Shown: positions 42,401-50,919 of the stretch, piece after piece
Position numbering within the stretch: the first letter of the stretch is position 1
Layout: every line of letters begins with the position of its first letter
Origin: Robertkochia marina
Lineage (GTDB): Bacteria > Bacteroidota > Bacteroidia > Flavobacteriales > Flavobacteriaceae
Length of the DNA stretch: 64,000 bases
Assembly: GCF_004799345.1 (NCBI RefSeq)
Contig: NZ_SSMC01000004.1
Span: forward strand, 124,001 to 188,000
Reading direction: 5' to 3'
Program-made: the position numbers and the translations under genes
Notes under the pieces: model-generated
What the model saw: the letters and a program-made list of their open reading frames with translations, nothing else
Told to the model about the DNA's origin: nothing
The model's database searches: none

Positions 42401-42778
42401 GTTGCTGGCAAAACGTTTGGCTGTTTCTTTTACCACGGCAAAGGCCTCGGGGAGAATCTCATCAAGGATCTTTTCAGAAGCCTGGTAAGCCTGCTCTTCC
42501 AGGCGGTCGATCTCATTGTAGATGCCTTCGTTCTTGTCGATATCCACAGAAGATTCTGCCTCTTCTTTTAATTTGCTGATCTCGCGGTCAAGGTCTGCTC
42601 TGGCCGCTTTTATTTTGTCTTTAAATTCCTGTGTTTTGTTTCTGAGCTCGTCGTGAGAAAGCTTTTCCAAGCCGGCTTCAAAGGTTTTGATCTTTTCCAC
42701 CAGCGGCATAATTGCCTTTACATCCTTCTTCGCTTTGTCTCCTACAAAGAGCTTAATAACGGAATTAAGTAAACTCAT
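39419..42778 (-). CDS. secA: Preprotein translocase ATPase SecA
   Basis: 1119 residues, longer than E. coli SecA (901). Drives export through SecYEG. Walker [28 protein letters not shown] (DEAD-type box and motif Ia region), [28 protein letters not shown] and [20 protein letters not shown] are all present. Insertions in the preprotein-binding region (near 360-480) explain the extra length and are usual in Bacteroidota. The C-terminal tail has no cysteine, so the zinc finger that binds SecB in proteobacteria is missing; the tail ends in a beta-rich [18 protein letters not shown] segment. Confidence 0.97.
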   Translation of the reverse strand: MSLLNSVIKLFVGDKAKKDVKAIMPLVEKIKTFEAGLEKLSHDELRNKTQEFKDKIKAARADLDREISKLKEEAESSVDIDKNEGIYNEIDRLEEQAYQASEKILDEILPEAFAVVKETAKRFASNPTLMVTASSFDRELSGIKEYVNLEDDQAVWNNSWDAAGKEVTWDMIHYDVQLIGGITMHQGKIAEMQTGEGKTLVATLPVYLNALTGNGVHLVTVNDYLARRDSAWMAPIFEFHGLSVDCIDNHQPNSASRRKAYLADITYGTNNEFGFDYLRDNMAHTTKDLVQRKHNFAIVDEVDSVLVDDARTPLIISGPVPKGDLHEFNELKPKVSDIVSKQRQYLTGVLAEAKKLIANGDTKEGGFQLLRVYRGLPKNKALIKFLSEEGVKQLLQKTENYYMQDNNREMPKVDEALWFVIDEKTNQIELTDKGIEYLSGDTDPDFFVMPDIGTEIARIEKQELEAEKEAELKEDLFKDFSVKSERIHTMNQLLKAYTLFEKDVEYVVMDNKVMIVDEQTGRIMDGRRYSDGLHQAIEAKENVKIEAATQTFATITLQNYFRMYSKLAGMTGTAITEAGEFWEIYELDVVEIPTNRPIARFDKEDLIYKTKREKYNAVIDDIVKLVNQGRPVLVGTTSVEVSELLSKMLSIRKINHNVLNAKLHKKEADIVAQAGNPGVVTIATNMAGRGTDIKLSKEVKDAGGLAIIGTERHDSRRVDRQLRGRSGRQGDPGSSQFYVSLEDNLMRLFGSDRVAKIMDRMGLEEGEVIQHSMMTKSIERAQKKVEENNFGIRKRLLEYDDVMNAQREVVYKRRKHALQGDRLKLDIANMIFDTCEAIAEYNKEANDFKNFEFELIKHFSITSPISEEEFKTFTYMEIASKIYKAAYTYYEDKMKRNAETAYPVIKNVYENQSDRFQRIVVPFTDGVKTLKVVTDLKEAYESEGKKLVTDFEKNITLAIIDDSWKTHLRKMDELKQSVQLAVHEQKDPLLIYKFEAFELFKAMIDKVNREVVSFLFKGELPTEDTSNIQEAREVKRKESYKTSKEEIPNSDEMAAQNRAAGQTQQRPQVTETITRERPKIGRNEKVTIKNVVSGENKTLKFKQALPMLSSGEWVLVDGK

Positions 42779-42799
42779 ACTTTATATCTTGTTAGGCCC

Positions 42800-42807
42800 C
42801 AAAATTA
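42800..42807 (-). promoter_or_regulatory. Candidate -7 promoter box TAATTTTG for secA
   Basis: Minus-strand TAATTTTG followed by GGGG, 21 nt before the secA ATG at 42778 and directly downstream of the DUF2795 terminator. Confidence 0.45.
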
Positions 42808-42810
42808 AAC

Positions 42811-42838
42811 AAAAAAAAAGCCTCGAAAGAGACTTTTA
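42811..42838 (-). terminator. Rho-independent terminator of the DUF2795 gene
   Basis: Minus strand AAAGTCTC-TTTC-GAGGCTTT followed by T8; eight pairs including one T:G. It separates DUF2795 from secA. Confidence 0.75.
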
Positions 42839-42861
42839 ACTTTATAATATTAAGGCATTTG

Positions 42862-43083
42862 TTAATATTCATCCTCGTTCCAGAGGTAATCTTCTTCGGT
42901 TGGGTAATCCGGCCAGATCTCCTCAATTGACTCGTACATATCTCCTTCATCTTCCATTGCCTGTAGGTTTTCAACAACCTCAAGTGGGGCTCCGGTTCGA
43001 ATAGCATAATCAATTAACTCGTCTTTTGTTGCTGGCCAGGGAGCATCGTCTAAATAAGATGCCAATTCTAATGTCCAATACAT
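42862..43083 (-). CDS. DUF2795 domain protein
   Basis: 73 residues. MYWTLELASYLDDAPWPATK followed by DELIDYAIRTGAPLEVVENL is the DUF2795 signature, a very small helical family; the C-terminus is strongly acidic (EEIWPDYPTEEDYLWNEDEY). Likely conserved throughout flavobacteria upstream of secA. Function unknown. It has its own -7 box and terminator. Confidence 0.87.
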   Translation of the reverse strand: MYWTLELASYLDDAPWPATKDELIDYAIRTGAPLEVVENLQAMEDEGDMYESIEEIWPDYPTEEDYLWNEDEY

Positions 43084-43109
43084 ATGCTATTTGGTTTAAT
43101 GATTTTGTG

Positions 43110-43117
43110 CAAAAATA
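43110..43117 (-). promoter_or_regulatory. Candidate -7 promoter box TATTTTTG
   Basis: Minus-strand TATTTTTG followed by CAC, 26 nt before the DUF2795 ATG at 43083. Confidence 0.45.
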
Positions 43118-43239
43118 AATTTTTAAGTTAAATAGCCAAGTAAATTTTATGTTATTTACCAATTATTTCTAAGAACGTAAAAAATGGCAACTTTTAGCTG
43201 TAAAATCCCAAGTTTCACGAAGTTAAAATCTTTATAGTA

Positions 43240-43815
43240 TTAAGATTTTTTCTCCGGTATCCAGGCAACCTCCTCTGCGTTGTGTGCTAAGGTCAACTTT
43301 CGTGCCAATACAAAAAGGAAGTCAGATAGCCGATTCAGGTAGCGGATAACCACCTCTTCAAAGGGTTCATTTTCATAGAGATGGGTGGCTCTTCGCTCAG
43401 CCCTGCGACATACGGTACGTGCCAGGTGACAATATGACACGATAGGGTGTCCTCCGGGAAGAATAAAATGTGTCATGACCGGTAATTCAGCATCCATCTT
43501 ATCGATGGCTTTTTCGAGGAAAGTGATGTCTTCGTTAGAGATGCGCTCTATGTTCAATCGATCTTTCCCGCTTTTCAGGGTTGCTTTTTCCGGTGGAGTG
43601 GCTAATATGGCACCTATGGTAAATAGTTTGTTTTGTACTTCGATCAGAATATCCTTGGTTTCACGGTCAATATCCTGATCTCTCAGGAGTCCTATCCATG
43701 AGTTCAACTCATCTACTGTTCCGTAGCTTTCAATACGTATATGGTGCTTGGGTACCCGGTCGCCACCGAAAAGCGCAGTGGTGCCTGTGTCTCCCGTTTT
43801 GGTGTAGATCTTCAT
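43240..43815 (-). CDS. Cob(I)alamin adenosyltransferase, PduO type
   Basis: 191 residues. Transfers the adenosyl group of ATP to cob(I)alamin to make coenzyme B12. KIYTKTGDTGTTALFGGDRV (ATP loop), YGTVDELNSWIGL and CHLARTVCRRAERRA (substrate-binding Arg motif) are intact. Provides the cofactor used by methylmalonyl-CoA mutase, which fits meaB at 26728. The small membrane protein gene at 43820-43972 lies 4 nt upstream on the same strand. Confidence 0.95.
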   Translation of the reverse strand: MKIYTKTGDTGTTALFGGDRVPKHHIRIESYGTVDELNSWIGLLRDQDIDRETKDILIEVQNKLFTIGAILATPPEKATLKSGKDRLNIERISNEDITFLEKAIDKMDAELPVMTHFILPGGHPIVSYCHLARTVCRRAERRATHLYENEPFEEVVIRYLNRLSDFLFVLARKLTLAHNAEEVAWIPEKKS

Positions 43816-43819
43816 TTTT

Positions 43820-43972
43820 TCAGCAATTTTTATTTTTCTTCTTTTCCTTGTAGCTGGCTCCGAAATCCCGATGTCTGCGGTTGCGATTACGCTTCATATG
43901 GCTTCGGTTATTCAGCAGAACTGCTACAAAAAGCGTGGCTAAAATAACGATCCAGATCAGGAATTCATTCAT
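43820..43972 (-). CDS. 50-residue single-helix membrane protein
   Basis: ATG at 43972, stop TGA at 43820-43822. The translation has one hydrophobic helix (FLIWIVILATLFVAVLL, residues 4-20) followed by a strongly basic tail (HMKRNRNRRHRDF and YKEKKKNKNC). N-out/C-in orientation by the positive-inside rule. It ends 4 nt before the adenosyltransferase start and begins 28 nt after the gene ending at 44001, so it sits within an operon. Too short for routine gene finding. Function unknown. Confidence 0.7.
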   Translation of the reverse strand: MNEFLIWIVILATLFVAVLLNNRSHMKRNRNRRHRDFGASYKEKKKNKNC

Positions 43973-44000
43973 TTGTGATGGTTTTTTTGAAAATAAGGAT

Positions 44001-44504
44001 TTACAAGCGGATGGTGAAATTTTCTTTGACTTGTTCCTTCCTTTTTAATGCATAGCCAATATGGTAGCAATCAATGGTGAGATGTACTTCCGGGTGTGTG
44101 GTAAGTGCTCTCCAAAATGAGGGTACGCCAGTTTTCCGAATAAGTACGAGCGTGTCATTATCAAGTATGCGGACTAATGCCTCCGGTTGAGGGGGAGGGG
44201 CACCTTTAGTCAGGTCTATGAATACAAGCCTGTTGGTTTGTTCAGGGGCTTTGGCTGTTATTCCCGGAAGAATGATCTGGGGACAACGATCACCATACAG
44301 GTGATATAAACTTCGGTTGAGCGCCTTGAGATCCTTTCTCTTAAGGTCGTTCAGGGTTTTTAGTTCTTTTAATACAGGGTGAACATCCTGTTCCTGTTTT
44401 CCGTACATGGCCTGTGTAACCCATTGAAACACGAAGGGGGAGTGCACTCCGTGTTGGTTGGTTGATCTGTACAGGTATTTCAGGTATTCCAGGGTTTTGT
44501 ACAT
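44001..44504 (-). CDS. Shortened methyltransferase relative lacking the SAM-binding core
   Basis: 167 residues. The start MYKTLEYLKYLYRSTNQHGV followed by HSPFVFQWVTQAMYG and the end LTIDCYHIGYALKRKEQVKE then NFTIRL resemble both ends of a flavobacterial class I methyltransferase-like family of about 220-240 residues that I recall. The centre is shorter, and no glycine-rich SAM loop (GxGxG) or acidic strand-2 end can be found. The reading frame is intact. It may be a degenerate but expressed protein. Four nt downstream of the ABC-F gene. Confidence 0.6.
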   Translation of the reverse strand: MYKTLEYLKYLYRSTNQHGVHSPFVFQWVTQAMYGKQEQDVHPVLKELKTLNDLKRKDLKALNRSLYHLYGDRCPQIILPGITAKAPEQTNRLVFIDLTKGAPPPQPEALVRILDNDTLVLIRKTGVPSFWRALTTHPEVHLTIDCYHIGYALKRKEQVKENFTIRL

Positions 44505-44507
44505 AGC

Positions 44508-46376
44508 CTAACCTTCTCCTTCCATCTTCATGGATAGTTCGAACCAGCGTTCCGTTTTTTCATCGATCTGATCCATGATCTCCTGAAGCAAAATAGATTG
44601 CTTGTCAATTTGGTCGCCTTCCAGCTCTCCCGTAGCGAAAATCGCTTCAGCTTCCTTTTTTTCCCGTTCCAGTTTCTTGATATCGCGTTCCAACTTTTTA
44701 TACTCTTTCTGTTCGTTATAGGAGAGGGTACTGTTGGCGTCTTTTTTCCAATTCTTTTTGCTCGCAGGGATTTCCTTAGACTCTGAACTTACGGGGGCGC
44801 TGCTCTCATAGGCCCGATAATCGGAATAATTTCCCGGAAAGTCTTCTATGATTCCCTGTCCTCTGAAAACAAAGAGATGATCAACGATCTTGTCCATAAA
44901 GTATCTGTCGTGAGAGACTACGATCAGGCACCCCGGAAAGTCCATCAGAAAGCTTTCGAGAACGTTGAGTGTAATAATATCAAGGTCATTGGTAGGCTCA
45001 TCAAGGATCAGGAAATTCGGATTTTGAATGAGTACCGTACAGAGGTAGAGTCGCTTTTGTTCTCCCCCGGATAGCTTTTCCACATAGTCGTACTGCTTTT
45101 TACGGTCAAATAAAAAGCGTTCAAGAAGTTGGGCGGCTGAGATCTGCCGGCCTTTGGTGAGTGGAATGTAATCGCCGAACTCTCTGATCACATCGATCAC
45201 CTTTTGTTCGGGTTTTACCCGGATCCCTGATTGGGTGTAATACCCAAATTTAACGGTGTCTCCAATAATGACCTTTCCGGAATCGGGTAAAAGGTTCCCG
45301 GTAAGAATATTGAGAAATGACGATTTCCCTGTACCATTCTTGCCTATAATTCCAATGCGTTCTCCTTTCTTAAAGGTATATTCAAATTTGTCCAGGATCT
45401 TCTTTTCTCCAAAGGCTTTCCCGACATTGTGAAACTCAACGATCTTGCTGCCCAGGCGCTCCATGTTGATCTCCAGCTGTACCTGGTGGTCTTTTCGTCT
45501 TTGATGTGCCTTATCTTTGATCGTGTAAAAATCATCAATTCGTGACTTCGACTTGGTTGTACGGGCCTTGGGTTGCCTTCGCATCCAATCCAGTTCTTTG
45601 CTGTAGAGGTTTTTGGCTTTTTCCACCGAGGCTTTTTCAGCCTGAATACGGGCTTCTTTTTTCTCCAGGTAGTAACGGTAATTGCCTTTGTATTGATAGA
45701 TCTGGCCATTTTCCAGTTCCAGGATCTCGTTGCAGACACGCTCCAGGAAATACCGGTCGTGGGTCACCATGAACAAGGTGATGTTCTCTCGTGCAAAATA
45801 AGCTTCCAGCCATTCGATCATCTCAAGATCTAAATGGTTGGTGGGCTCATCCATGATCAAAAGGTCAGGGGTGTTCAAGAGGATCCTGGCCAGGGCCAGG
45901 CGTTTCTTTTGTCCCCCGGAAAGCTTTCCTACTTTCACATCCAGCTGATCGAGCTTAAACAGGAAGAGCATTTGCTTATACTGGGTTTCAAAGTCCCAGG
46001 CATTCAGGGCTTCCATCTTTTCAAAGGCCTTTTGATAACTGTCCTGGTCTTCAGGGTGCAGTAAGGCTTGCTCGTATTCATGGATGACTTTGAGGGTTTC
46101 ATTTTCTGAGGTAAAAATGGTTTCCTCTACGGTAATGGTCGGGTCTAATTCGGGCTCCTGTGGCAGAAAGGCGATATTTAAGCCGTTTCTTGAAACAACC
46201 TGTCCGCTATCGGGCTCTTCCTGACCGGTAATAATGTTTAACAGGGAGGTTTTACCCGTTCCGTTCTTGGCAATGAATGCAATTTTTTGATCCTTGTTGA
46301 TTCCAAAAGAAATATCTGTAAAAAGGACCCGTTCTCCGTATGATCTGGCAATATTCTCTACCGAAAGATAATTCAA
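44508..46376 (-). CDS. ABC-F family ATPase (Uup-like)
   Basis: 622 residues, no membrane segment, two ABC domains. Domain 1: Walker A AKNGTGKTSLLN, signature KLSGGQKKRLALA, Walker B LLIMDEPTNHLDLEMIEW. Domain 2: Walker A GKNGTGKSSFLN, signature KLSGGEQKRLYLC, Walker B FLILDEPTNDLDII. Between them is the linker with basic residues (KELDWMRRQPKARTTKSKSR), and a C-terminal coiled coil (YKKLERDIKKLEREKKEAEA) as in Uup. ABC-F proteins act on the ribosome E site or on DNA processes; Uup-like fits the coiled-coil tail. Confidence 0.92.
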   Translation of the reverse strand: MNYLSVENIARSYGERVLFTDISFGINKDQKIAFIAKNGTGKTSLLNIITGQEEPDSGQVVSRNGLNIAFLPQEPELDPTITVEETIFTSENETLKVIHEYEQALLHPEDQDSYQKAFEKMEALNAWDFETQYKQMLFLFKLDQLDVKVGKLSGGQKKRLALARILLNTPDLLIMDEPTNHLDLEMIEWLEAYFARENITLFMVTHDRYFLERVCNEILELENGQIYQYKGNYRYYLEKKEARIQAEKASVEKAKNLYSKELDWMRRQPKARTTKSKSRIDDFYTIKDKAHQRRKDHQVQLEINMERLGSKIVEFHNVGKAFGEKKILDKFEYTFKKGERIGIIGKNGTGKSSFLNILTGNLLPDSGKVIIGDTVKFGYYTQSGIRVKPEQKVIDVIREFGDYIPLTKGRQISAAQLLERFLFDRKKQYDYVEKLSGGEQKRLYLCTVLIQNPNFLILDEPTNDLDIITLNVLESFLMDFPGCLIVVSHDRYFMDKIVDHLFVFRGQGIIEDFPGNYSDYRAYESSAPVSSESKEIPASKKNWKKDANSTLSYNEQKEYKKLERDIKKLEREKKEAEAIFATGELEGDQIDKQSILLQEIMDQIDEKTERWFELSMKMEGEG

Positions 46377-46393
46377 GCGCTGCTGTTTTTCTG

Positions 46394-46401
46394 CAAAAAT
46401 A
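46394..46401 (-). promoter_or_regulatory. Candidate -7 promoter box TATTTTTG
   Basis: Minus-strand TATTTTTG followed by CAG, 17 nt before the ABC-F ATG at 46376. Confidence 0.45.
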
Positions 46402-46429
46402 AATTAAAAAGGGGGTATTACGCCTATGG

Positions 46430-48016
46430 TTACCCTTTTTTGCGGGCTATGGCAAACAAGAGAATAAAACCGGAAAGCAGGGTGGCAATACGAGCTATAA
46501 AATCACCATACCGGGTATAGAAGGTTTTTTTATTATTGATGCTTATTTCGCCTTTGAGTATTCCTTTGGTACCATAGTCGAGGGTTTTTAGAAGCTCTCC
46601 CTTTTCATTGATCAGGGCCGAAATACCGGTATTGGCGCTTCGAGCCACGCTTCTTCGGGTTTCAACAGCGCGTAAGCGGGCATAGCTTAAATGTTGCTGG
46701 TGTCCCTGGGTACGGTCCCACCAGGCGTCATTCGTAATGATGCTCAGGAAGTTGGCTCCGTTTTTAACATAGTCGGTGACATATTCTCCGTAAACCGATT
46801 CGTAACAAATAATTGGTGCAGCCACCATTTGACCGTTCATGGAAGAAAAAACACCGCGATCTTCCTGGGTGGCTCTTGATAAGACGGTGCCGCCAAGATC
46901 TATCATAACGTTGCCAAGGATGGGTTCCAGGGTCTCCTTAAAAGGAAAATGTTCAACCCCGACAACTAACTTTGATTTAAAATAGTTTTGTGTTTCGCCA
47001 AATTTATTCAGGTGAACTGCAGCGTTGTATACCTCGAACCAATTACCTCTTTGGGTGCGATTAGCGGTGGGAGAAGGGCGATCTCCTTCAGGGAATAACT
47101 GGTAAAAATCGGCTCCGGTAATCAGATGAAGGCTGTCGTACCTGGACAAGAAGCTCTGAAGAATATATTTTTCTCTGCTGAAATCGAATTGGTTGATGTC
47201 GCTGTTCTTGGCCAGCATGGTTTCCGGGGCAATGATATAGTCGGTAGTTGCTGTGGTAACCGGTGCCGCCATTTCAACAATGGATCGGGCTACCTCGGCA
47301 TTGGGTTGATCGTATTTATCGGTATAGGGGTCGGTATTGGGTTGGATGATCACAACCTCTGCCTTTTGCTCTGCCTCCTTATAGTGGTTCCAAAGGAAAA
47401 GGGACAGGATCACCGGGATCGCTATTTTCAGGGCCTGTTTGGCAATGCCAATGGCCAATAGGGATGATCTTTTGTTTTCACGGTAGCTTACCAGGGTTTT
47501 GTAAACTCCGATATTTACCAGCCAGATCCAAAGGGCGCCGCCAAAACTTCCGGTGTATTCATACCATTGTATCCATGAGATGTGTTCAGAGAATACATTA
47601 CCAAGGTTGAGCCACGGCCAGGAGAAATCCCAGTTGAGATGAAATTTTTCAAAAGCCATCCATATGGCAGGCAGGAAAACCAGGTGAATTTTTTGAGGGA
47701 GTCGCCCGGCTACGAAATGGTATAGGAGAAAAACCAGGCTCATCAGTAATGTATTCACCAAAAGGGCAAAAAACATTCCGAAAGGTGTGGAATACCAGAT
47801 CCACCAGGTGGTAATGCAGTTCCATATCAGAAAGCCCAGGTAACTGTAACCGAATACCCGGAGGCCTTTTCTTTTACCGTCATCCAAGCGTATGTGGCGT
47901 TCCATCAAAAGCAAGGGAGCGAAACCTATAAAAGCCAGCAGGGCAAGTCCGTAGGTCGGCCAGGCAGCTCCAAGTAAGACTCCGGATAATACAGTGAGTA
48001 GAAGTAGTTTCCTCAT
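46430..48016 (-). CDS. lnt: Apolipoprotein N-acyltransferase
   Basis: 528 residues. About six N-terminal membrane helices, a periplasmic carbon-nitrogen hydrolase domain and a final helix (FIARIATLLSGFILLFAIA). Catalytic triad positions: Glu in IIAPETMLAK, Lys in YFKSKLVVGVEHFPF, Cys in PIICYESVYGEYV. Adds the third acyl chain to lipoproteins. The ATG at 48016 (MRKLLLLTVLSG) is preferred over the in-frame TTG at 48046. A -7 box lies at 48099-48106. Confidence 0.92.
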   Translation of the reverse strand: MRKLLLLTVLSGVLLGAAWPTYGLALLAFIGFAPLLLMERHIRLDDGKRKGLRVFGYSYLGFLIWNCITTWWIWYSTPFGMFFALLVNTLLMSLVFLLYHFVAGRLPQKIHLVFLPAIWMAFEKFHLNWDFSWPWLNLGNVFSEHISWIQWYEYTGSFGGALWIWLVNIGVYKTLVSYRENKRSSLLAIGIAKQALKIAIPVILSLFLWNHYKEAEQKAEVVIIQPNTDPYTDKYDQPNAEVARSIVEMAAPVTTATTDYIIAPETMLAKNSDINQFDFSREKYILQSFLSRYDSLHLITGADFYQLFPEGDRPSPTANRTQRGNWFEVYNAAVHLNKFGETQNYFKSKLVVGVEHFPFKETLEPILGNVMIDLGGTVLSRATQEDRGVFSSMNGQMVAAPIICYESVYGEYVTDYVKNGANFLSIITNDAWWDRTQGHQQHLSYARLRAVETRRSVARSANTGISALINEKGELLKTLDYGTKGILKGEISINNKKTFYTRYGDFIARIATLLSGFILLFAIARKKG

Positions 48017-48098
48017 AAACCTGTTTTGGAGTGCTAATATCAACAATTTCTGTGAGCTAAAGCAAGTTTGCCCCGGGATGGTTGAAAAAAGTAGTGTG

Positions 48099-48106
48099 CA
48101 AAATTA
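48099..48106 (-). promoter_or_regulatory. Candidate -7 promoter box TAATTTTG for lnt
   Basis: Minus-strand TAATTTTG followed by CACAC, 82 nt before the lnt ATG at 48016, in the divergent region with pssA. Confidence 0.4.
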
Positions 48107-48163
48107 CCTTCGTCCTATAGTAGAAAGATCATATTGATTATTTTTACCGAAACTTCCGGTTCC

Positions 48164-48916
48164 ATGAAAAAGCATATTCCCAACCTGATCACCCTGTTAA
48201 ATTTATTCAGTGGCTGTATTGCCGTGGTTCTTGCGGTTCAGAACCGCCTTGAACTCGCTGCTTTATTTGTCTTTTTAGGTATTTTTTTCGATTTCTTTGA
48301 CGGGCTGGCAGCCAGAACACTTAAGGTGCAGAGTGAAATCGGGCTGCAGCTGGATTCTCTTGCCGACATGGTGACCAGTGGGGTGGTGCCCGGAATTGTA
48401 ATGTACCAGATGTTCGTACGTTGCCGTGGTGGGTTCGTGCACAGCTGGGAAGGTACAGAAGAAATGGTTTGGGTGGGTTCTGAGGTCATACCGCTTGCCT
48501 TTGTGGGCTTTCTTATAACCCTGTCTTCGGCCTACCGACTGGCAAAGTTTAATGTGGATGATGATCAGAAAACTTCTTTCAAGGGGTTGCCCACGCCGGC
48601 AAATGCCTTGTTCATCCTTTCTTTACCCTTAATTACCCGTTATCAGGAAAATCTTCTGATCGATAATTGGCTGCTCAATCCATGGGTGTTGTTAGGAATT
48701 ACCCTGGTAAGTACCTATATGCTCAACGCACCGGTTAGACTGTTCGCCTTAAAGTTTAAAACCTGGGGAATGAAGGGAAATGGAATGCGGTATACCTTTT
48801 TATTACTTTCGGTGGTCATGATCGCAACGATGAAGTTTCTCGCGATTCCAATGATCATCATCATGTATGTGCTGTTGTCGCTTCTCGACAACATGATGCA
48901 TAAGGAGACTGTTTAA
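48164..48916 (+). CDS. pssA: CDP-diacylglycerol-serine O-phosphatidyltransferase
   Basis: 250 residues, about six to eight membrane helices. The CDP-alcohol phosphotransferase motif D-x2-DG-x2-AR-x8-G-x3-D-x3-D is perfect: [17 protein letters not shown] then GLQLDSLAD (near 42-67). Makes phosphatidylserine, the precursor of phosphatidylethanolamine. I start at the ATG at 48164 ([17 protein letters not shown]); the TTG at 48134 is unlikely. The stop overlaps the convergent lptB stop by 4 nt. Confidence 0.94.
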   Translation: MKKHIPNLITLLNLFSGCIAVVLAVQNRLELAALFVFLGIFFDFFDGLAARTLKVQSEIGLQLDSLADMVTSGVVPGIVMYQMFVRCRGGFVHSWEGTEEMVWVGSEVIPLAFVGFLITLSSAYRLAKFNVDDDQKTSFKGLPTPANALFILSLPLITRYQENLLIDNWLLNPWVLLGITLVSTYMLNAPVRLFALKFKTWGMKGNGMRYTFLLLSVVMIATMKFLAIPMIIIMYVLLSLLDNMMHKETV

Positions 48917-49671
48917 AACTCCAATTTTTTCTTTCGCAGTTCGAAGTTTTGTCCAAGGTATACTTTTCGTACCATTTCATCGGCGGCAAGATCTTCCGGA
49001 ATGCCCGACTTGAGGATGTTACCTTCAAACATCAGGTAGGAGCGCTCGGTAATGGCCAGGGTTTCCTGAACGTTGTGATCGGTGATCAGAATTCCGATAT
49101 TCTTATTTTTTAACTGGGCTACGATACGCTGAATGTCTTCCACTGCTACGGGGTCTACCCCTGCAAAGGGTTCATCAAGAAGGATGAATTTGGGGTCGGT
49201 GGCCAGGGCTCTGGCGATCTCTGTACGTCGCCTTTCTCCCCCCGAAAGCAGGTCACCTCGGTTCTTGCGAATATGGCCGATATTGAATTCGTCCAGCAAG
49301 GCTTCTACCTTCATTTCCTGTTCTTTGGAAGAGAGTTTGGTGAGTTGCAATACACTTCTGATGTTATCTTCAACACTGAGTTTTCTGAAAACAGAAGCTT
49401 CCTGGGCTAAATACCCGATCCCGTTCTGAGCTCTTTTATACATAGGGAATTGCGTGATCTCCATATTGTCGAGAAAGATCTTTCCCCCATTGGGTTTGAT
49501 CAGTCCTACGATCATATAGAATGAAGTCGTTTTACCGGCTCCGTTAGGCCCGAGTAATCCAACGATCTCTCCGCGGTTTACCTCCAGGGAGATCCCTTTT
49601 ACCACTTTCCGTCCTTTGTAGGACTTCATGATATTTTCAGCTCTTAACTTCACGTCTTTGGGTTTTAGCAT
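48913..49671 (-). CDS. lptB: LPS export ABC transporter ATP-binding protein
   Basis: 252 residues. Walker [17 protein letters not shown], signature [16 protein letters not shown], Walker [17 protein letters not shown] and switch [14 protein letters not shown], all in the form typical of LptB. Powers LPS extraction from the inner membrane with LptFG, which are not in this window. Lies in an envelope cluster with kdsD, tatC, lnt and pssA. Confidence 0.95.
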   Translation of the reverse strand: MLKPKDVKLRAENIMKSYKGRKVVKGISLEVNRGEIVGLLGPNGAGKTTSFYMIVGLIKPNGGKIFLDNMEITQFPMYKRAQNGIGYLAQEASVFRKLSVEDNIRSVLQLTKLSSKEQEMKVEALLDEFNIGHIRKNRGDLLSGGERRRTEIARALATDPKFILLDEPFAGVDPVAVEDIQRIVAQLKNKNIGILITDHNVQETLAITERSYLMFEGNILKSGIPEDLAADEMVRKVYLGQNFELRKKKLEF

Positions 49672-49695
49672 GCCCGGGGTTTACCCTGAGGCATT

Positions 49696-49703
49696 CAAAT
49701 TTA
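49696..49703 (-). promoter_or_regulatory. Candidate -7 promoter box TAAATTTG for lptB
   Basis: Minus-strand TAAATTTG, 24 nt before the lptB ATG at 49671. Confidence 0.4.
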
Positions 49704-49738
49704 ACCAAATCCCCGGGAAGGGGTGGGGCTTTTAAGAT

Positions 49739-50095
49739 TTAATTATCGTTGGCCATTTCCTCCAGTGCATCCCAGTATTCATAGGCCCTTCTCAGGTGAG
49801 GGATCATGATGGTACCTCCGATGAGGTTGGCTATGGCAAGGGCTTCCTCTACCTCTTTCCAGCTGTAACCTATTTTATGACAGGCTTCCAGATGATACTT
49901 TACGCAGTCATCACAGCGCAATACAGCTGAAGCAACGAGTCCGAGTAATTCTTTGGTCCTTTTATCAAGAGCACCGTCTGAAAAGGCGTTGGTATCGAGA
50001 TTAAAAATACGTTTGGTGATCTTATTGTTCCCTGATAGGATCCTCTCGTTCATTTTTGAACGGTAGGCGTTGAATTCTTCTACCTGATTTGACAT
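49739..50095 (-). CDS. Carboxymuconolactone decarboxylase / AhpD-like protein
   Basis: 118 residues, all-helical CMD fold. The core LVASAVLRCDDCVKYHLEAC includes the CxxC pair (RCDDC) and following His typical of AhpD-type thiol reductases rather than true decarboxylases, then KIGYSWKEVEEALAIANLIG. Probably a small redox protein. The start codon overlaps the tatC stop by one base (TAATG), so translation is coupled. Confidence 0.9.
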   Translation of the reverse strand: MSNQVEEFNAYRSKMNERILSGNNKITKRIFNLDTNAFSDGALDKRTKELLGLVASAVLRCDDCVKYHLEACHKIGYSWKEVEEALAIANLIGGTIMIPHLRRAYEYWDALEEMANDN

Positions 50096-50919
50096 TACTT
50101 TGCTTTTCTAAGTTTTTTTTCTTCATTTTTTACAACCACCCTTGATATATGGATGCTTATCTCATAGAGCACCAAAACAGGGATGGAAACCACGATCTGG
50201 CTCGCTACATCGGGCGGAGTAATGATGGCCGATAAGATGAGAACCAGTACCAGGGCAAATTTCCTGTAAGTTTTTAAAAATTCAGGAGTAACCAGACCAA
50301 CTTTGGTCAGGAAATATATAATAATGGGTAATTCGAAGATGAGTCCGCATGCGATCACAGCAGCTCTGACAATACCGATATAGGAGGCCAGATCAATGTC
50401 GTTAAAAACCTCTTCACTCACCCGGTAGTTGGCCAGGAAGTTAATAGAAAGGGGTGATACGACATAGTACCCGAACAGAACCCCTGAAAAGAACAACAGG
50501 GAAGCGATCAGGATAAAGCCCCTTGCATTTCTTCTTTCGTTGTCATAAAGTCCGGGGCTGATGAATTTCCACATTTCGTAGAGTACATATGGGAAGGCTA
50601 TAATGAAACCTGCCCAAATAGAGGTCCAGATGTGGGCCGAGAACTGTCCGGCCATTTGCCGGCTCTGAATACGGAATTGCGGCCCCTCACAGAAGGATTC
50701 ATCCAACCCCAGGGTCTGGGCGATATTGCAGAACAGACGGTAGGTTGGAAAATCGGCCTTTTTAGGTCCGAAAAGAATGGTGTCAAAAATAAAGTCTTTG
50801 GCGAGAAAGGCTACAAAGGCAACGATCACAACAGCCAGGGTAGATCGTATCAGGTGCCATCTCAATTCTTCCAGGTGGTCTAAAAAAGACATTTCCTGGT
50901 TGGTGCTGTTCGCTGTCAT
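50095..50919 (-). CDS. tatC: Sec-independent protein translocase TatC
   Basis: 274 residues, six membrane helices. FLDHLEELRWHLIRS is the conserved cytosolic start that binds the twin-arginine leader, and FPYVLYEMWKFISPGLYDNE is the conserved first-loop motif with the key Glu/Pro. A 40-residue insertion in the first periplasmic loop (FCNIAQTLGLDESFCEGPQF, with two cysteines) is seen. TatA is not in this window. Both its start and stop overlap neighbours as TAATG. Two putative Tat substrates lie at 54483 and 56611. Confidence 0.95.
   Translation of the reverse strand: MTANSTNQEMSFLDHLEELRWHLIRSTLAVVIVAFVAFLAKDFIFDTILFGPKKADFPTYRLFCNIAQTLGLDESFCEGPQFRIQSRQMAGQFSAHIWTSIWAGFIIAFPYVLYEMWKFISPGLYDNERRNARGFILIASLLFFSGVLFGYYVVSPLSINFLANYRVSEEVFNDIDLASYIGIVRAAVIACGLIFELPIIIYFLTKVGLVTPEFLKTYRKFALVLVLILSAIITPPDVASQIVVSIPVLVLYEISIHISRVVVKNEEKKLRKAK

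Noticed and set aside
39419-42778. SecA as a fusion protein because of its length
   Set aside because: The extra length is spread over insertions typical of Bacteroidota SecA; no foreign domain is seen.
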